Positions 36,740-45,805 of a stretch of DNA of 50,857 nucleotides are shown piece after piece; the stretch's first letter is position 1, and the number at the start of each line of letters is the position of its first letter. Under the pieces are notes generated by a model. It did not search any database. It was given only the letters and a program-made list of their open reading frames with translations, and was not told where the DNA came from. Location: the NCBI RefSeq assembly GCF_937873725.1, contig NZ_CALMYY010000024.1, positions 1-50,857 on the forward strand, read 5' to 3'. Both the position numbers and the translations under genes were made by a program. The stretch comes from an uncultured Dietzia sp. GTDB taxonomy: Bacteria > Actinomycetota > Actinomycetes > Mycobacteriales > Mycobacteriaceae.

Positions 36740-37104
36740 CCGACCCCGCCCTGGACCCCGCCGTCGCCGACCGGCTCACCCGCAACGCCGACGGGCTCAT
36801 CGCGGCGGTCGTGCAGGACGCCGCCTCGGGCCGGGTGCTCATGATGGCGTGGATGGACGACGCCGCGCTCGCCGAGACCCTGGCCACCCGGCGCGGCGTG
36901 TACTTCTCGCGCTCCCGCGGTCGGCGCTGGGTCAAGGGGGAGACCTCCGGCCACGTCCAGCACGTCCGCAGCGTGGAGATCGACTGCGACGGCGACACCG
37001 TCCTGCTGCGCGTGGACCAGACCGGGGCCGCCTGCCACAACGGCACCACCAGCTGCTTCGACACCGCCACGCTCCTGAGCGACGCACCCCCAGTGGAGGA
37101 ATGA
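36736..37104 (+). CDS. hisI: Phosphoribosyl-AMP cyclohydrolase HisI
   Basis: 122 residues, cyclohydrolase only (no HisE pyrophosphohydrolase fused, and none nearby). It shows [34 protein letters not shown], the metal-binding [22 protein letters not shown] and TTSCFD. ATGA overlap with hisF. Last his gene in the run. Confidence 0.97.
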   Translation: MTDPALDPAVADRLTRNADGLIAAVVQDAASGRVLMMAWMDDAALAETLATRRGVYFSRSRGRRWVKGETSGHVQHVRSVEIDCDGDTVLLRVDQTGAACHNGTTSCFDTATLLSDAPPVEE

Positions 37105-37149
37105 CCACGTGCCCGTCATCCAGATCGACCAACTCGTCCGGGTCGTCGG

Positions 37150-38718
37150 TTGAGCACCACGACCACCACCTTCGCGCAGTTCCGGGCGCTCGCCGCCGGC
37201 CACCGGGTGGTGCCCGTCGTGCGGACGGTCCTCGCCGACTCGGAGACCCCGCTCTCGGCGTACGACAAGCTCGCGGCGGATCGCCCGGGGACCTTTCTCC
37301 TGGAGTCGGCGGAGCACGGCCGGTCCTGGTCGCGCTGGTCGTTCATCGGGTGCGGCGCGGCGGCCGCGCTCACCGTCGACGACGCCGGGGAGGCCGTGTG
37401 GTGGGGGCACGTCCCGGCCGGGGCGCCGACGGGCGGTGACCCCCTCGACGCGCTCCGTCGCACCCTGGATCTCCTGCGGACCGACCAGATCGAGGGCCTG
37501 CCCCCGTTGACGTCGGGGATGGTGGGGTACCTGGGCTACGACATCGTGCGCCGGCTCGAGCGGATCGCGACCGACACGGTCGACGATCTCCAGGTCCCCG
37601 AGATGGTGCAGTTGTTGGCCACCGACCTGGCGGCGTTCGACCACCACGAGGGTCGGATCCACCTCATCGCCAACGCCGTCAACTGGGACGGCAGCGACGA
37701 CCGGATCGAGGAGGCCTACGCCGAGGCCGTGGCGCGGGTGGAGTCCATGACGGCGAGGCTCGCGGCTCCCGGCGCCGGCGGGGTGAGCGTGTTCGACTCC
37801 CCGGTCCCGGAGGTGCGTCGGCGCACCGACGAGGCGACCTTCCACTCCCGGGTGGCGGAGATCATCGAGCAGATCTACTCGGGGGAGGCCTTCCAGGTGG
37901 TGCTCAGTCAGCGCTTCGAGGTGGACACCTCCGCCTCGCCGCGCGACGTGTACCGCATCCTGCGCACCACCAACCCCAGTCCCTACATGTTCCTCATGAC
38001 CATCCCGGACGGGACGGGCGAGGACGGCTTCGGCGGCACCGCGTTCACGATCGTCGGATCGAGCCCCGAGGCGCTGGTCACCGTCCAGGACGGGGTGGCC
38101 ACCACCCACCCGATCGCCGGGACCAGGCAGAGGGGGGACGACGACGAGCACGACGTCCTCCTGGCCAAGGATCTGGTGGAGGACGCCAAGGAGAACGCCG
38201 AGCATCTGATGCTGGTCGACCTCGGTCGCAACGACCTCGGCCGGGTCTGCGAGCCGGGCTCGGTGGTGGTGACCGAGTTCCGGCAGGTGGAGCGGTACAG
38301 CCACGTGATGCACCTGGTGTCGACGGTCACGGGCCGCCTGACGGAGGGGCGGACGGGCATCGACGCCGTGACGGCGTGCTTCCCGGCCGGCACCCTGTCC
38401 GGCTCCCCCAAGCCCCGGGCGCTGCAGATCATCGAGGACCTCGAGGACACCCGGCGCGGGGTCTACGGGGGGGTGGTCGGGTACCTCGACTTCGCCGGCA
38501 ACGCCGACCAGGCCATCGCCATCCGGTCCGCGACGATCAAGGACGGGATCGCCTACGTGCAGGCCGGGGCGGGGATCGTCGCCGACTCCGTGGCGACCTC
38601 CGAGGACGAGGAGTGCCGCAACAAGGCCATGGCGGTGCTGCGCGCGGTCGCCGCCGCGGGCACGCTGCGGGACGCGAGCGCCACCGATCGGCCGAGCGCC
38701 GGGAAGGGGGACCGGTGA
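37150..38718 (+). CDS. trpE: Anthranilate synthase component I TrpE
   Basis: 522 residues, chorismate-using enzyme. The N-terminal part has [18 protein letters not shown]; the catalytic domain has [83 protein letters not shown] and [11 protein letters not shown]. No early ATG or GTG is available, so TTG at 37150 is the likely start, with no strong ribosome site. trpG and trpD are not in this window. The stop overlaps the next gene. Confidence 0.96.
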   Translation: MSTTTTTFAQFRALAAGHRVVPVVRTVLADSETPLSAYDKLAADRPGTFLLESAEHGRSWSRWSFIGCGAAAALTVDDAGEAVWWGHVPAGAPTGGDPLDALRRTLDLLRTDQIEGLPPLTSGMVGYLGYDIVRRLERIATDTVDDLQVPEMVQLLATDLAAFDHHEGRIHLIANAVNWDGSDDRIEEAYAEAVARVESMTARLAAPGAGGVSVFDSPVPEVRRRTDEATFHSRVAEIIEQIYSGEAFQVVLSQRFEVDTSASPRDVYRILRTTNPSPYMFLMTIPDGTGEDGFGGTAFTIVGSSPEALVTVQDGVATTHPIAGTRQRGDDDEHDVLLAKDLVEDAKENAEHLMLVDLGRNDLGRVCEPGSVVVTEFRQVERYSHVMHLVSTVTGRLTEGRTGIDAVTACFPAGTLSGSPKPRALQIIEDLEDTRRGVYGGVVGYLDFAGNADQAIAIRSATIKDGIAYVQAGAGIVADSVATSEDEECRNKAMAVLRAVAAAGTLRDASATDRPSAGKGDR

Positions 38719-39359
38719 CCCAGCGTTCCCGACTCCTCGCCCCCGTCGTCCTCCTGCTCGTCGGCGCCGCCCTGCTGTGGATCGCCTCCCGGGTGGTGTG
38801 GCTGGACGTCGTGGCGTTCAACGACCAGTCGGGGGAGGCGCGACGCAGCCTGACGGGGTCGGAGTGGCAACCGGCGCTGGTCCCGCTCGCGCTGGGCGCG
38901 CTCGCCGGGGTGGCGGCGGTGTCGCTGGTCCGCGGGATCGGGGCGCGGGCGGTCGGCGCGGTCCTCGTGCTCCTCGGCCTGGCCACCGGGGCCCTGATGA
39001 TCTCGGCGGTCGGTCAGCCGGACGCGAGCAGGATCCACTCCGCCGTGACCGGCGAGGAGGGGCTGGGGCGGACCAGCGCCGGGCCGGGGAGCACCGGCGC
39101 CCAGGTGATCCCGGAGTGGTCCGAGATCACCGAGGCCTCCACCCGTTCGCTCGGTCCGGTGCTCACCGGCGCCGGCGCGGTGGCGCTCATCGCGGCGGGC
39201 CTCGTCCCGCTGCTCTGGCCGGCACGACAGGTCCCACGCGACCAGCGCTACGTCACTCCGGCCGCGCGGCGTGGTGACCCGGGACCGGGGGAGTCCACCG
39301 CGGACGACGGTCGTGACCTGTGGCGGGAACTCGACGACGGGCGGGATCCCACCGGGTGA
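38715..39359 (+). CDS. Trp biosynthesis-associated membrane protein (TIGR02234 type)
   Basis: 214 residues, four hydrophobic segments (about 8-27, 55-73, 80-97 and 145-165) with Trp-rich [13 protein letters not shown], then a charged tail ending [14 protein letters not shown]. This family lies between trpE and trpC in Actinobacteria; its function is unknown. GTG at 38715 overlaps the trpE stop. Confidence 0.9.
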   Translation: MTQRSRLLAPVVLLLVGAALLWIASRVVWLDVVAFNDQSGEARRSLTGSEWQPALVPLALGALAGVAAVSLVRGIGARAVGAVLVLLGLATGALMISAVGQPDASRIHSAVTGEEGLGRTSAGPGSTGAQVIPEWSEITEASTRSLGPVLTGAGAVALIAAGLVPLLWPARQVPRDQRYVTPAARRGDPGPGESTADDGRDLWRELDDGRDPTG

Positions 39360-39368
39360 GGACGGCCA

Positions 39369-39394
39369 GCGGGGTCCCGATTCGGGAACCCCGC
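39369..39394 (+). terminator. Hairpin between the Trp membrane gene and trpC
   Basis: Stem GCGGGGT-CCCG against CGGG-AACCCCGC with a small bulge and an ATT loop, 10 bases after the preceding stop. No U tract. It could be a partial terminator or an attenuator-like element ahead of the trpC promoter. Confidence 0.5.
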
Positions 39395-39405
39395 CCCGGG
39401 ACCTC

Positions 39406-39411
39406 TATTGT
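39406..39411 (+). promoter_or_regulatory. Probable -10 box of trpC
   Basis: TATTGT, directly after the hairpin; the transcript would start near 39418 and leave a leader of about 40 nt with GAGGGAGG before the trpC GTG. Confidence 0.5.
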
Positions 39412-39458
39412 TGATCTCGATCACACTTTCCGCCCCATCACAGCTGAGGGAGGTCGCG

Positions 39459-40271
39459 GTGGCCACCGTGCTCGACTCGATTCTCGACGGTGTCCGCGAG
39501 GATGTCGCGGCCCGTCAGGCCGTCACGGATCTGGCGTCCGTCAAGGAGGCCGCGAAGTCGGCCCCCGAACCGCGTGACGCGCTCAAGGCGCTCCGCGAGC
39601 CCGGCGTCGGCGTCATCGCCGAGGTCAAGCGGGCGAGCCCGTCCAAGGGACTGCTCGCCGACATCCCGGATCCCGCGGTGCTCGCCCGGATGTACGAGGA
39701 GGGTGGCGCACGCGTCATCTCCTGCCTGACCGAGGAGCGACGCTTCAACGGGAGTCTGGCGGACCTGGACGCCGTCCGGCGCGCGGTCGACATCCCGGTC
39801 CTGCGCAAGGACTTCGTGGTGGGCCCGTATCAGATCCACGAGGCCCGCGCGCACGGTGCGGACCTCGTCCTGCTCATCGTGGCGGCGCTCGAGCAGGACG
39901 CGCTGGTGTCCCTCATCGACCGGACCGAATCGCTCGGCATGACCGCCCTCGTGGAGGTGCACACGGAGGAGGAGGCGGACCGGGCCCTGGCGGCCGGCGC
40001 GACCGTCATCGGCGTCAACGCCCGGAACCTCAAGACCCTCGAGGTCGACCGCGACGTGTTCTCCCGGATCGCGCCGGGGCTCCCGTCCGACGTGGTGAAG
40101 ATCGCCGAGTCGGGTGTCCGTGACGCCGCCGACCTCATGGCGTACGCGAGCGTGGGCGCCGACGCGGTGCTGGTGGGCGAGGGGCTGGTGACCAAGGGGG
40201 ATCCCCGGGCCGCGTGTCACGCGCTCGCTACGGCCGGCGCGCACCCGTCCTGCCCCCAGGGACCCCGCTAG
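39459..40271 (+). CDS. trpC: Indole-3-glycerol phosphate synthase TrpC
   Basis: 270 residues, monofunctional (no TrpF half). [15 protein letters not shown] holds the catalytic Lys; [34 protein letters not shown] (second Lys), [28 protein letters not shown] and [12 protein letters not shown] follow. GTG at 39459 with GAGGGAGG. Confidence 0.97.
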   Translation: MATVLDSILDGVREDVAARQAVTDLASVKEAAKSAPEPRDALKALREPGVGVIAEVKRASPSKGLLADIPDPAVLARMYEEGGARVISCLTEERRFNGSLADLDAVRRAVDIPVLRKDFVVGPYQIHEARAHGADLVLLIVAALEQDALVSLIDRTESLGMTALVEVHTEEEADRALAAGATVIGVNARNLKTLEVDRDVFSRIAPGLPSDVVKIAESGVRDAADLMAYASVGADAVLVGEGLVTKGDPRAACHALATAGAHPSCPQGPR

Positions 40272-40292
40272 GCCCCCTCGGCGCCCGTCCGG

Positions 40293-40298
40293 CAGACT
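40293..40298 (+). promoter_or_regulatory. Possible -10 box of trpB, leaderless type
   Basis: CAGACT, 7 bases before the GTG at 40306; one mismatch to TANNNT. GGGAG in the same place could instead be a ribosome site. Confidence 0.3.
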
Positions 40299-40305
40299 GG
40301 GAGCC

Positions 40306-41634
40306 GTGAATCCTAACGAGCTGACCTCGCTGCCCTCGATGGGAGACGTGCTCCGGACCACCACCGGACACGAGCCCGACAGGGGAGGCCACTGGGGCCC
40401 GTACGGAGGGCGGTACGTCCCCGAGGCGCTCATGGCGGTGGTCGACGAGGTGGCCGACGCCTACGCCAAGGCCCGGACGGACGACGCCTACCTGGGCGAG
40501 CTGGACCGCCTCCAGCGGCACTACTCCGGTCGGCCGTCCCCGTTGTACGAAGCCGGGCGCTTCGGTGCCGAGATCGGGGCGCGGGTCTTTCTCAAGCGCG
40601 AGGACCTCAACCACACCGGGTCGCACAAGATCAACAACGTCCTCGGGCAGGCGCTGCTCGCCGTGCGCATGGGCAAGAACCGCGTGATCGCCGAGACCGG
40701 CGCCGGGCAGCACGGCGTGGCCACCGCGACCGCGTGTGCGCTGCTGGGCCTGGAGTGCAAGATCTACATGGGTGCCGTCGACGTCCGTCGCCAGGCGCTC
40801 AACGTCGCTCGGATGAGGCTGCTGGGCGCGGAGGTCGAAGCCGTGGAGATCGGATCGGCCACCCTCAAGGACGCCATCAACGAGGCGATGCGCGACTGGG
40901 TCTCCCGCGCCGACGACACGTACTACGCCTTCGGTACCGCCGCCGGGCCCCACCCGTTCCCGACGATGGTCCGCGACTTCCAGCGGATCGTGGGCGCCGA
41001 GGCCCGCGTGCAGATCCTCGATCAGGCCGGGAGGCTGCCCGATGCCGCCGTGGCGTGCGTGGGCGGCGGATCCAACGCCATCGGGCTCTTCCACCCCTTC
41101 CTCGACGACGCGAACGTGCGTCTGGTGGGGTGTGAGGCCGGCGGCGACGGCGTGGGGACGGGTCGGACCGCCGCGACGGTCAACGCCGGGCGGCCGGGCG
41201 TCTTCCAGGGGTCGTACGCGCACCTCATGCAGGACGCGGACGGCCAGACCGTGGACTCGCACTCGATCTCCGCGGGGCTCGACTACCCCGGTGTCGGGCC
41301 CGAACACTCCCACCTGTCGGACATCGGCCGGGCCGAGTACCGGCCGGTGACCGACACCCAGGCCATGGACGCGTTCGCGCAACTCTGCCGGACCGAGGGG
41401 ATCATCCCGGCGATCGAGTCGGCGCACGCGATCGCCGGCGCCGCGCAGCTCGCCGCCGAGGGGGTGGACCTCATCCTGGTGAACGTGTCCGGTCGGGGGG
41501 ACAAGGACGTCGACACGGCGGCCCGGTGGTTCGGTCTCCTGGGCGGGGGGAGCCCGCCCGAGGCGGGGGTGGATTCGAGCCAGGGCGCCGACGACGGCGA
41601 GGGCGCGTACGCGGACGGGGGGGTCGAGGGATGA
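40306..41634 (+). CDS. trpB: Tryptophan synthase beta subunit TrpB
   Basis: 442 residues, PLP enzyme condensing indole and serine. It shows [27 protein letters not shown] with the PLP Lys, [21 protein letters not shown] with the catalytic Glu, [15 protein letters not shown] binding the PLP phosphate, and [16 protein letters not shown]. The last 35 residues ([21 protein letters not shown]) are a low-complexity acidic tail beyond the normal end. GTG at 40306; a later ATG (MGDVLRTT) would remove 11 residues. The stop overlaps trpA. Confidence 0.98.
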   Translation: MNPNELTSLPSMGDVLRTTTGHEPDRGGHWGPYGGRYVPEALMAVVDEVADAYAKARTDDAYLGELDRLQRHYSGRPSPLYEAGRFGAEIGARVFLKREDLNHTGSHKINNVLGQALLAVRMGKNRVIAETGAGQHGVATATACALLGLECKIYMGAVDVRRQALNVARMRLLGAEVEAVEIGSATLKDAINEAMRDWVSRADDTYYAFGTAAGPHPFPTMVRDFQRIVGAEARVQILDQAGRLPDAAVACVGGGSNAIGLFHPFLDDANVRLVGCEAGGDGVGTGRTAATVNAGRPGVFQGSYAHLMQDADGQTVDSHSISAGLDYPGVGPEHSHLSDIGRAEYRPVTDTQAMDAFAQLCRTEGIIPAIESAHAIAGAAQLAAEGVDLILVNVSGRGDKDVDTAARWFGLLGGGSPPEAGVDSSQGADDGEGAYADGGVEG

Positions 41635-42422
41635 GTGTGCTGAGCGACGTGTTCGAGCGGTGTCGGTCCGAGAACCGGGCGGCCCTCATCGGGTACTACC
41701 CGGCGGGCTACCCGACGGTCGAGGGATCGATCGAGGCCGTCCGGACGATGGTCGGGAGCGGCTGCGACGTGATCGAGGTGGGTATCCCGTACTCGGACCC
41801 CATGATGGACGGGCCCACCATCCAGGCGGCGGCGGACGTGGCGGTCGAGGCGGGGTTCCGCGTCCGCGCCACCTGCGACGTGGTGCGGGCGGTCGCCGAG
41901 GCGGGGGCGGTCCCGGTCGTGATGAGCTACTGGAATCCGATCCTGCAGTACGGCGTGGACCGCTTCGCGGCGGATCTCGCGGCCGCCGGGGGCACGGGGG
42001 TCATCACCCCGGACCTCATCCCCGACGAGGCGACGGACTGGATCGCGGCCTCGGACGCCCACGGCATCGACCGCGTGTTCCTCGTGGCGCCGTCCTCCAC
42101 CCCCGAGCGCCTGGCCATGACGCTGTCCCACACGGGCGGATTCGTCTACGTGCAGGCGGTCATGGGCGTCACAGGCGCGCGGGACGTGGTCTCCGACGCC
42201 CCCCGCACGCTCACCGCCCGGGTCCGTGAACTCTCCGACCTGCCGTGCGGTGTCGGTCTGGGCGTCCGCAACGGCGACCAGGCCGCGGAGATCGCCTCCT
42301 ACGCCGACGGCGTGATCGTGGGCTCCGCCCTCATCACCGCCGCCGGCGAGGGCCTCGACGCGCTGGCCCGGCTCACGGCCGAACTCGCCGAGGGCGTCCG
42401 TCGGCCCGGGGGCGCGTCGTGA
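41631..42422 (+). CDS. trpA: Tryptophan synthase alpha subunit TrpA
   Basis: 263-residue barrel that cleaves indole-3-glycerol phosphate and channels indole to Trp[21 protein letters not shown] carries both catalytic acids (Glu of IEVG, Asp of MMDG). [32 protein letters not shown] and [11 protein letters not shown] follow. ATG overlaps the trpB stop; the stop overlaps lgt. Confidence 0.98.
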   Translation: MSVLSDVFERCRSENRAALIGYYPAGYPTVEGSIEAVRTMVGSGCDVIEVGIPYSDPMMDGPTIQAAADVAVEAGFRVRATCDVVRAVAEAGAVPVVMSYWNPILQYGVDRFAADLAAAGGTGVITPDLIPDEATDWIAASDAHGIDRVFLVAPSSTPERLAMTLSHTGGFVYVQAVMGVTGARDVVSDAPRTLTARVRELSDLPCGVGLGVRNGDQAAEIASYADGVIVGSALITAAGEGLDALARLTAELAEGVRRPGGAS

Positions 42423-43312
42423 TCCCCAGTCCGCCGCAGGGCGTCTGGGAGATCGGCCCCTTCCCCCTGCGCGCGTACGCGCTGTGGATCATCCTCGGCG
42501 TCGTGGTGGCCATCTGGTGGGGAGAGAAGCGCTGGGTCGCACGGGGTGGACGCGCCGGGGTGGTCCTCGACACGGCCCTGTGGGCCGTCCCGTTCGGCCT
42601 GATCGGCGGTCGCATCTACCACGTGGCCACCGACTGGTACCGCTACTTCGGCGAGGGCAAGGACCCGGTCGGCGCCCTCCGGATCTGGGACGGCGGACTG
42701 GGGATCTGGGGCGCGGTCGCGTTCGGCGCCCTCGGCGCCTACATCGGCCTCCGCCGGCAGGGTATCCGGGCCTTCGGGGCGTTCGGCGACTCGGTGGCAC
42801 CGGGCATCGTCCTGGCGCAGGGCATCGGGCGCCTGGGCAACTACTTCAACCAGGAACTCTACGGACGTGAGACCGACGTCCCGTGGGCGCTGGAGATCTA
42901 CCAGCGCTACGACCAGGCGTACGGGTACTCCGAGACCATCGGCCGCTCCACCGGGCAGGTGCTGGCGACGGTGCACCCGACCTTCCTCTACGAGCTGGTG
43001 TGGAACGTCCTGGTGGCGATCGCGCTGGTGCTGATCGACCGCCGTGTGCGGATCGGTCACGGCCGCCTCTTCGCCCTGTACGTCGCGCTGTACTGCTTCG
43101 GCCGGTTCTGGGTGGAGTTGCTCCGCGCGGACTCCGCCACGCAGGTGTTCGGGTTGCGCATCAACACCATCGTCTCGGTCGTCGTCATGGTGGCCGCCCT
43201 GGTGTACGTGTGGCGCGCCGAGCGAGGCCGCGAGGACCCGTCGCAACTGCGTGCGGCTGGCGACGCGGCCGACGGAGCCCCGGAGGACGCACCCCCGTTG
43301 GTCGGGCGTTGA
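42419..43312 (+). CDS. lgt: Prolipoprotein diacylglyceryl transferase Lgt
   Basis: 297 residues, seven-helix membrane enzyme that adds diacylglycerol to the lipobox Cys of lipoproteins such as the beta-lactamase-fold one at 27056. It shows PLRAYALWIILGV, GGRIYHVATDW, IWDGGLGIWGA and the Lgt signature GRLGNYFNQELYG, then HPTFLYELVWN and GRFWVELLR. The C-terminal 30 residues are acidic. GTG at 42419 overlaps the trpA stop. Confidence 0.97.
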   Translation: MIPSPPQGVWEIGPFPLRAYALWIILGVVVAIWWGEKRWVARGGRAGVVLDTALWAVPFGLIGGRIYHVATDWYRYFGEGKDPVGALRIWDGGLGIWGAVAFGALGAYIGLRRQGIRAFGAFGDSVAPGIVLAQGIGRLGNYFNQELYGRETDVPWALEIYQRYDQAYGYSETIGRSTGQVLATVHPTFLYELVWNVLVAIALVLIDRRVRIGHGRLFALYVALYCFGRFWVELLRADSATQVFGLRINTIVSVVVMVAALVYVWRAERGREDPSQLRAAGDAADGAPEDAPPLVGR

Positions 43313-43345
43313 CCACGCGTTAACCGGTCGTCCCGGGGAGAGGAC

Positions 43346-43351
43346 TAGATT
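43346..43351 (+). promoter_or_regulatory. -10 box of pyk, leaderless type
   Basis: TAGATT, 7 bases before the GTG at 43359; no Shine-Dalgarno between them. Confidence 0.6.
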
Positions 43352-43358
43352 GGGACGA

Positions 43359-44777
43359 GTGAATCGTCGTACCAAGATCGTCTGCACCCTGGGTCCCGCC
43401 GTCGCCTCCGAGGAGGGCATCCGCGAGCTCGTCGACGCGGGGATGAACGTCGCCCGGCTCAACTTCAGCCACGGAGAGCATGCCGACCACGAGGCCAACT
43501 ACCGCTGGGTCCGCAAGGCCTCCGACGAGTCGGGGAGCGCCGTCGGCGTGCTCGCGGACCTCCAGGGCCCCAAGATCCGGCTCGGTCGCTTCATCGAGGG
43601 ACGGCACGAGTGGGTGGAGGGCGACCGGGTCGTCATCACCGTGGCCGAGGTCGAGGGCACCAGGGATCGCGTCTCCACCACCTACAAGGGGTTGGCCGAC
43701 GACGCCCGCCCGGGTGACCGTCTGCTCGTGGACGACGGGAACATCGGCCTCACGGTCGAGCACGTGGAGGGCGAGGACGTCCACTGCGTGGTGACCGAGG
43801 GCGGCATCGTCTCCAACAACAAGGGCGTCTCCCTGCCGGGGATGAACGTCTCCGTCCCGGCGCTGAGCGAGAAGGACATCGCGGACCTGCGTTTCGCGCT
43901 CGCGCTGGGCGTGGACTTCATCGCCCTGTCCTTCGTCCGCTCACCGGCGGACGTCGACCTCGTCCACGCGATCATGGACGAGGTCGGGATCCACGTGCCG
44001 GTGATCGCCAAGCTCGAGAAGCCGGAGGCGATCAAGAACCTCGAGTCGATCGTCCTGGCCTTCGACGCCATCATGGTCGCCCGCGGCGACCTGGGTGTTG
44101 AGCTGCCGCTGCAGGAGGTGCCGCTGGTCCAGAAGCGGGCCATCCAGATCGCGCGGGAGAACGCGAAGCCGGTGATCGTGGCCACCCAGATGCTCGAGTC
44201 GATGATCAGCAACTCCCGCCCCACGCGGGCGGAGGCCTCCGACGTGGCCAACGCGGTGCTCGACGGCGCGGACGCCGTCATGCTGTCGGGCGAGACCTCG
44301 GTCGGCAAGTACCCCATCGAGGCCGTGCGGACCATGTCGTCCATCGCGCTGGCGGTCGAGGCGGACTCCACCGCCGCACCCGACCTGGTGCACATCCCGC
44401 GGACCAAGCGCGGGGTCATCTCGTACTCGGCCCGCGAGATCGGGGAGCGGCTCGGCGCCAAGGCACTGGTGGCCGTCACCTCGACTGGGGACACGGTCCG
44501 CCGCCTGGCGCGGCTGCACAGCCATCTGCCGCTCATCGCCATCACCGGGGACCCGCGGATCCGCAGCCAACTGGCGCTCACGTGGGGAACGGAGACGTTC
44601 CTCACCGACCGGGTGAACGAGACCGCCGAACTCGTCAAGGTCACCGACGAGTTGCTGCTGCCGGTGGAGGGCTACAACGAGGACGACCTCATCGTGATCG
44701 TCGCGGGCAACGTCCCCGGGGTCGAGGGCTCGACCAACTTCATCCTGGTGCACCGGATGGGCGAGGCAGACCACTGA
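43359..44777 (+). CDS. pyk: Pyruvate kinase Pyk
   Basis: 472 residues, final step of glycolysis. RTKIVCTLGPAVASEEGIREL, MNVARLNFSHGEH, LADLQGPKIRLG, then IAKLEKPEAIKNL (catalytic Lys), IMVARGDLGVELPLQEVPLVQK and ATQMLESMI with NSRPTRAEASDVANAVLDG, all canonical. The C-terminal allosteric domain is present (VAVTSTGDTVRRLARLHSHLPLIAITGD). GTG at 43359 rests on the TAGATT box 7 bases upstream. Followed by a strong intrinsic terminator. Confidence 0.98.
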   Translation: MNRRTKIVCTLGPAVASEEGIRELVDAGMNVARLNFSHGEHADHEANYRWVRKASDESGSAVGVLADLQGPKIRLGRFIEGRHEWVEGDRVVITVAEVEGTRDRVSTTYKGLADDARPGDRLLVDDGNIGLTVEHVEGEDVHCVVTEGGIVSNNKGVSLPGMNVSVPALSEKDIADLRFALALGVDFIALSFVRSPADVDLVHAIMDEVGIHVPVIAKLEKPEAIKNLESIVLAFDAIMVARGDLGVELPLQEVPLVQKRAIQIARENAKPVIVATQMLESMISNSRPTRAEASDVANAVLDGADAVMLSGETSVGKYPIEAVRTMSSIALAVEADSTAAPDLVHIPRTKRGVISYSAREIGERLGAKALVAVTSTGDTVRRLARLHSHLPLIAITGDPRIRSQLALTWGTETFLTDRVNETAELVKVTDELLLPVEGYNEDDLIVIVAGNVPGVEGSTNFILVHRMGEADH

Positions 44778-44797
44778 TCACCGCGAGGTAACAACGC

Positions 44798-44832
44798 AAG
44801 CGCCGGTGGGCGGGCCGCTCACCGGCGCTTTT
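44798..44832 (+). terminator. Intrinsic terminator after pyk
   Basis: AGCGCCGGTG (44799-44808), 11-base loop, CACCGGCGCT (44820-44829), then TTTTG. Perfect 10-bp stem with a short U tract; A-rich flank on the left. Confidence 0.88.
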
Positions 44833-44853
44833 GTGATCTCCTGTGCTAATGAC

Positions 44854-44883
44854 GTGACAAGGCCGAGACACTTCTGTTACCTT
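44854..44883 (+). promoter_or_regulatory. Promoter of the M23 peptidase gene
   Basis: GTGACA (44854-44859), 18-bp spacer, TACCTT (44878-44883); the transcript would start near 44890, at the base of the leader hairpin. Confidence 0.55.
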
Positions 44884-44889
44884 TTTGGA

Positions 44890-44953
44890 GGCCACCGGGG
44901 AAGCCGGTCGGCCCTTGCTTCACCACCGCATCGAATCTCTGAGGTTTCCCCTG
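44890..44953 (+). promoter_or_regulatory. Structured 5' leader of the M23 peptidase mRNA
   Basis: GGCC-A-CCGG (44890-44898), loop, CCGG-TC-GGCC (44904-44913) forms a hairpin at the predicted 5' end. The sequence GGGGAA (44897-44902), partly in its loop, is complementary to TTCCCC (44946-44951) just before the ATG and next to the GAGG ribosome site. I could not match a known riboswitch class; it lacks ydaO (c-di-AMP) hallmarks. Confidence 0.4.
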
Positions 44954-45667
44954 ATGACCGACGCCACTCGTATCACCTTTTCCGAGCTCGCAGACCGGCT
45001 CGGCGTGGACGGCACCCGCGCGACCGCCGGTCGTCACCGCGCCGCCCGCTCCGCCAACGGCATGGGCCGCGTCGTGGCCGGCGCCGTCGCCGGGGCCGCG
45101 CTCTCCGGGGGCGTGGCCATGGCCGCCGCCCCCGCCGCGTCCGCTCAGTCCGCCGAGATCAACGTGGACCAGATCACCCAGATGGCGCAGGAGTTCGCCC
45201 AGGGGATCGGCCTGACCGACGATCAGCTGCGCCAGTACGCGTTCGAGCCGGCGCTCGGCTCGATCGGCATCCCGGGGATCGGCGGCGCGCACGCCCCGAC
45301 CTCCGGCCCGATCACCTCCGGCTTCGGCCCGCGGTGGGGCACCTTCCACAACGGCACCGACTTCGGCGCGCCCATCGGGACGCCGATGTACGCCGTGAAG
45401 TCCGGCAAGGTCGTCGCGGCCGGTCCGGCCTCCGGGTACGGCCTGTGGATCCGCATCCAGACCGACGACGGCTACCTGCTCGAGTACGGCCACAACGACC
45501 AGAACTACGTGTCGGTGGGCCAGCGCGTGAACGCCGGACAGGTCATCGGCACCGTCGGCAACCGCGGCTACTCGACGGGCCCCCACCTGCACTTCGGTGT
45601 GCGCAACCAGGGCGGCCAGTGGATCGACCCCGTGCCGTGGCTGCGCGCCAACGGCGTCGCGGTCTGA
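44954..45667 (+). CDS. Exported M23-family metallopeptidase
   Basis: 237 residues, probable peptidoglycan endopeptidase. After a basic N-terminus a hydrophobic segment ending AAPAASAQS (about 37-65) acts as signal peptide. The LytM/M23 domain begins near 115: PITSGFGPRWGTFHNGTDFGAPIGTPMYA with the zinc His and Asp, VAAGPASGYGLWIRIQ, EYGHND and GPHLHFGVR with the final HxH ligands. ATG at 44954 with GAGG 9 bases upstream; a start 69 bases earlier is possible but would put the leader hairpin in the coding region. Confidence 0.93.
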   Translation: MTDATRITFSELADRLGVDGTRATAGRHRAARSANGMGRVVAGAVAGAALSGGVAMAAAPAASAQSAEINVDQITQMAQEFAQGIGLTDDQLRQYAFEPALGSIGIPGIGGAHAPTSGPITSGFGPRWGTFHNGTDFGAPIGTPMYAVKSGKVVAAGPASGYGLWIRIQTDDGYLLEYGHNDQNYVSVGQRVNAGQVIGTVGNRGYSTGPHLHFGVRNQGGQWIDPVPWLRANGVAV

Positions 45668-45693
45668 TCGCGCCGCGCGCCTGACGCTCTCCC

Positions 45694-45727
45694 GCGCCCC
45701 GTCTCCCCCGGAAGGGAGGCGGGGCGC
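45694..45727 (+). terminator. Hairpin terminator after the M23 peptidase gene
   Basis: GCGCCCCGTCTCCC (45694-45707), loop CCGGAA, GGGAGGCGGGGCGC (45714-45727): 14-bp stem with one G-U pair, not followed by a clear U tract. Confidence 0.7.
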
Positions 45728-45805
45728 GGTGCGTTGCCGGGCGGTGGGATCGGCTTCTCTGACACAGTGGACCCCAGCAGAACACGTCCGTGGAAAGAGG
45801 AGTCA

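Noticed and set aside
44840..44953. ydaO/c-di-AMP or cobalamin riboswitch before the M23 gene
   Set aside because: The leader is too short and lacks the conserved cores of both classes; only a candidate unclassified structure is reported.
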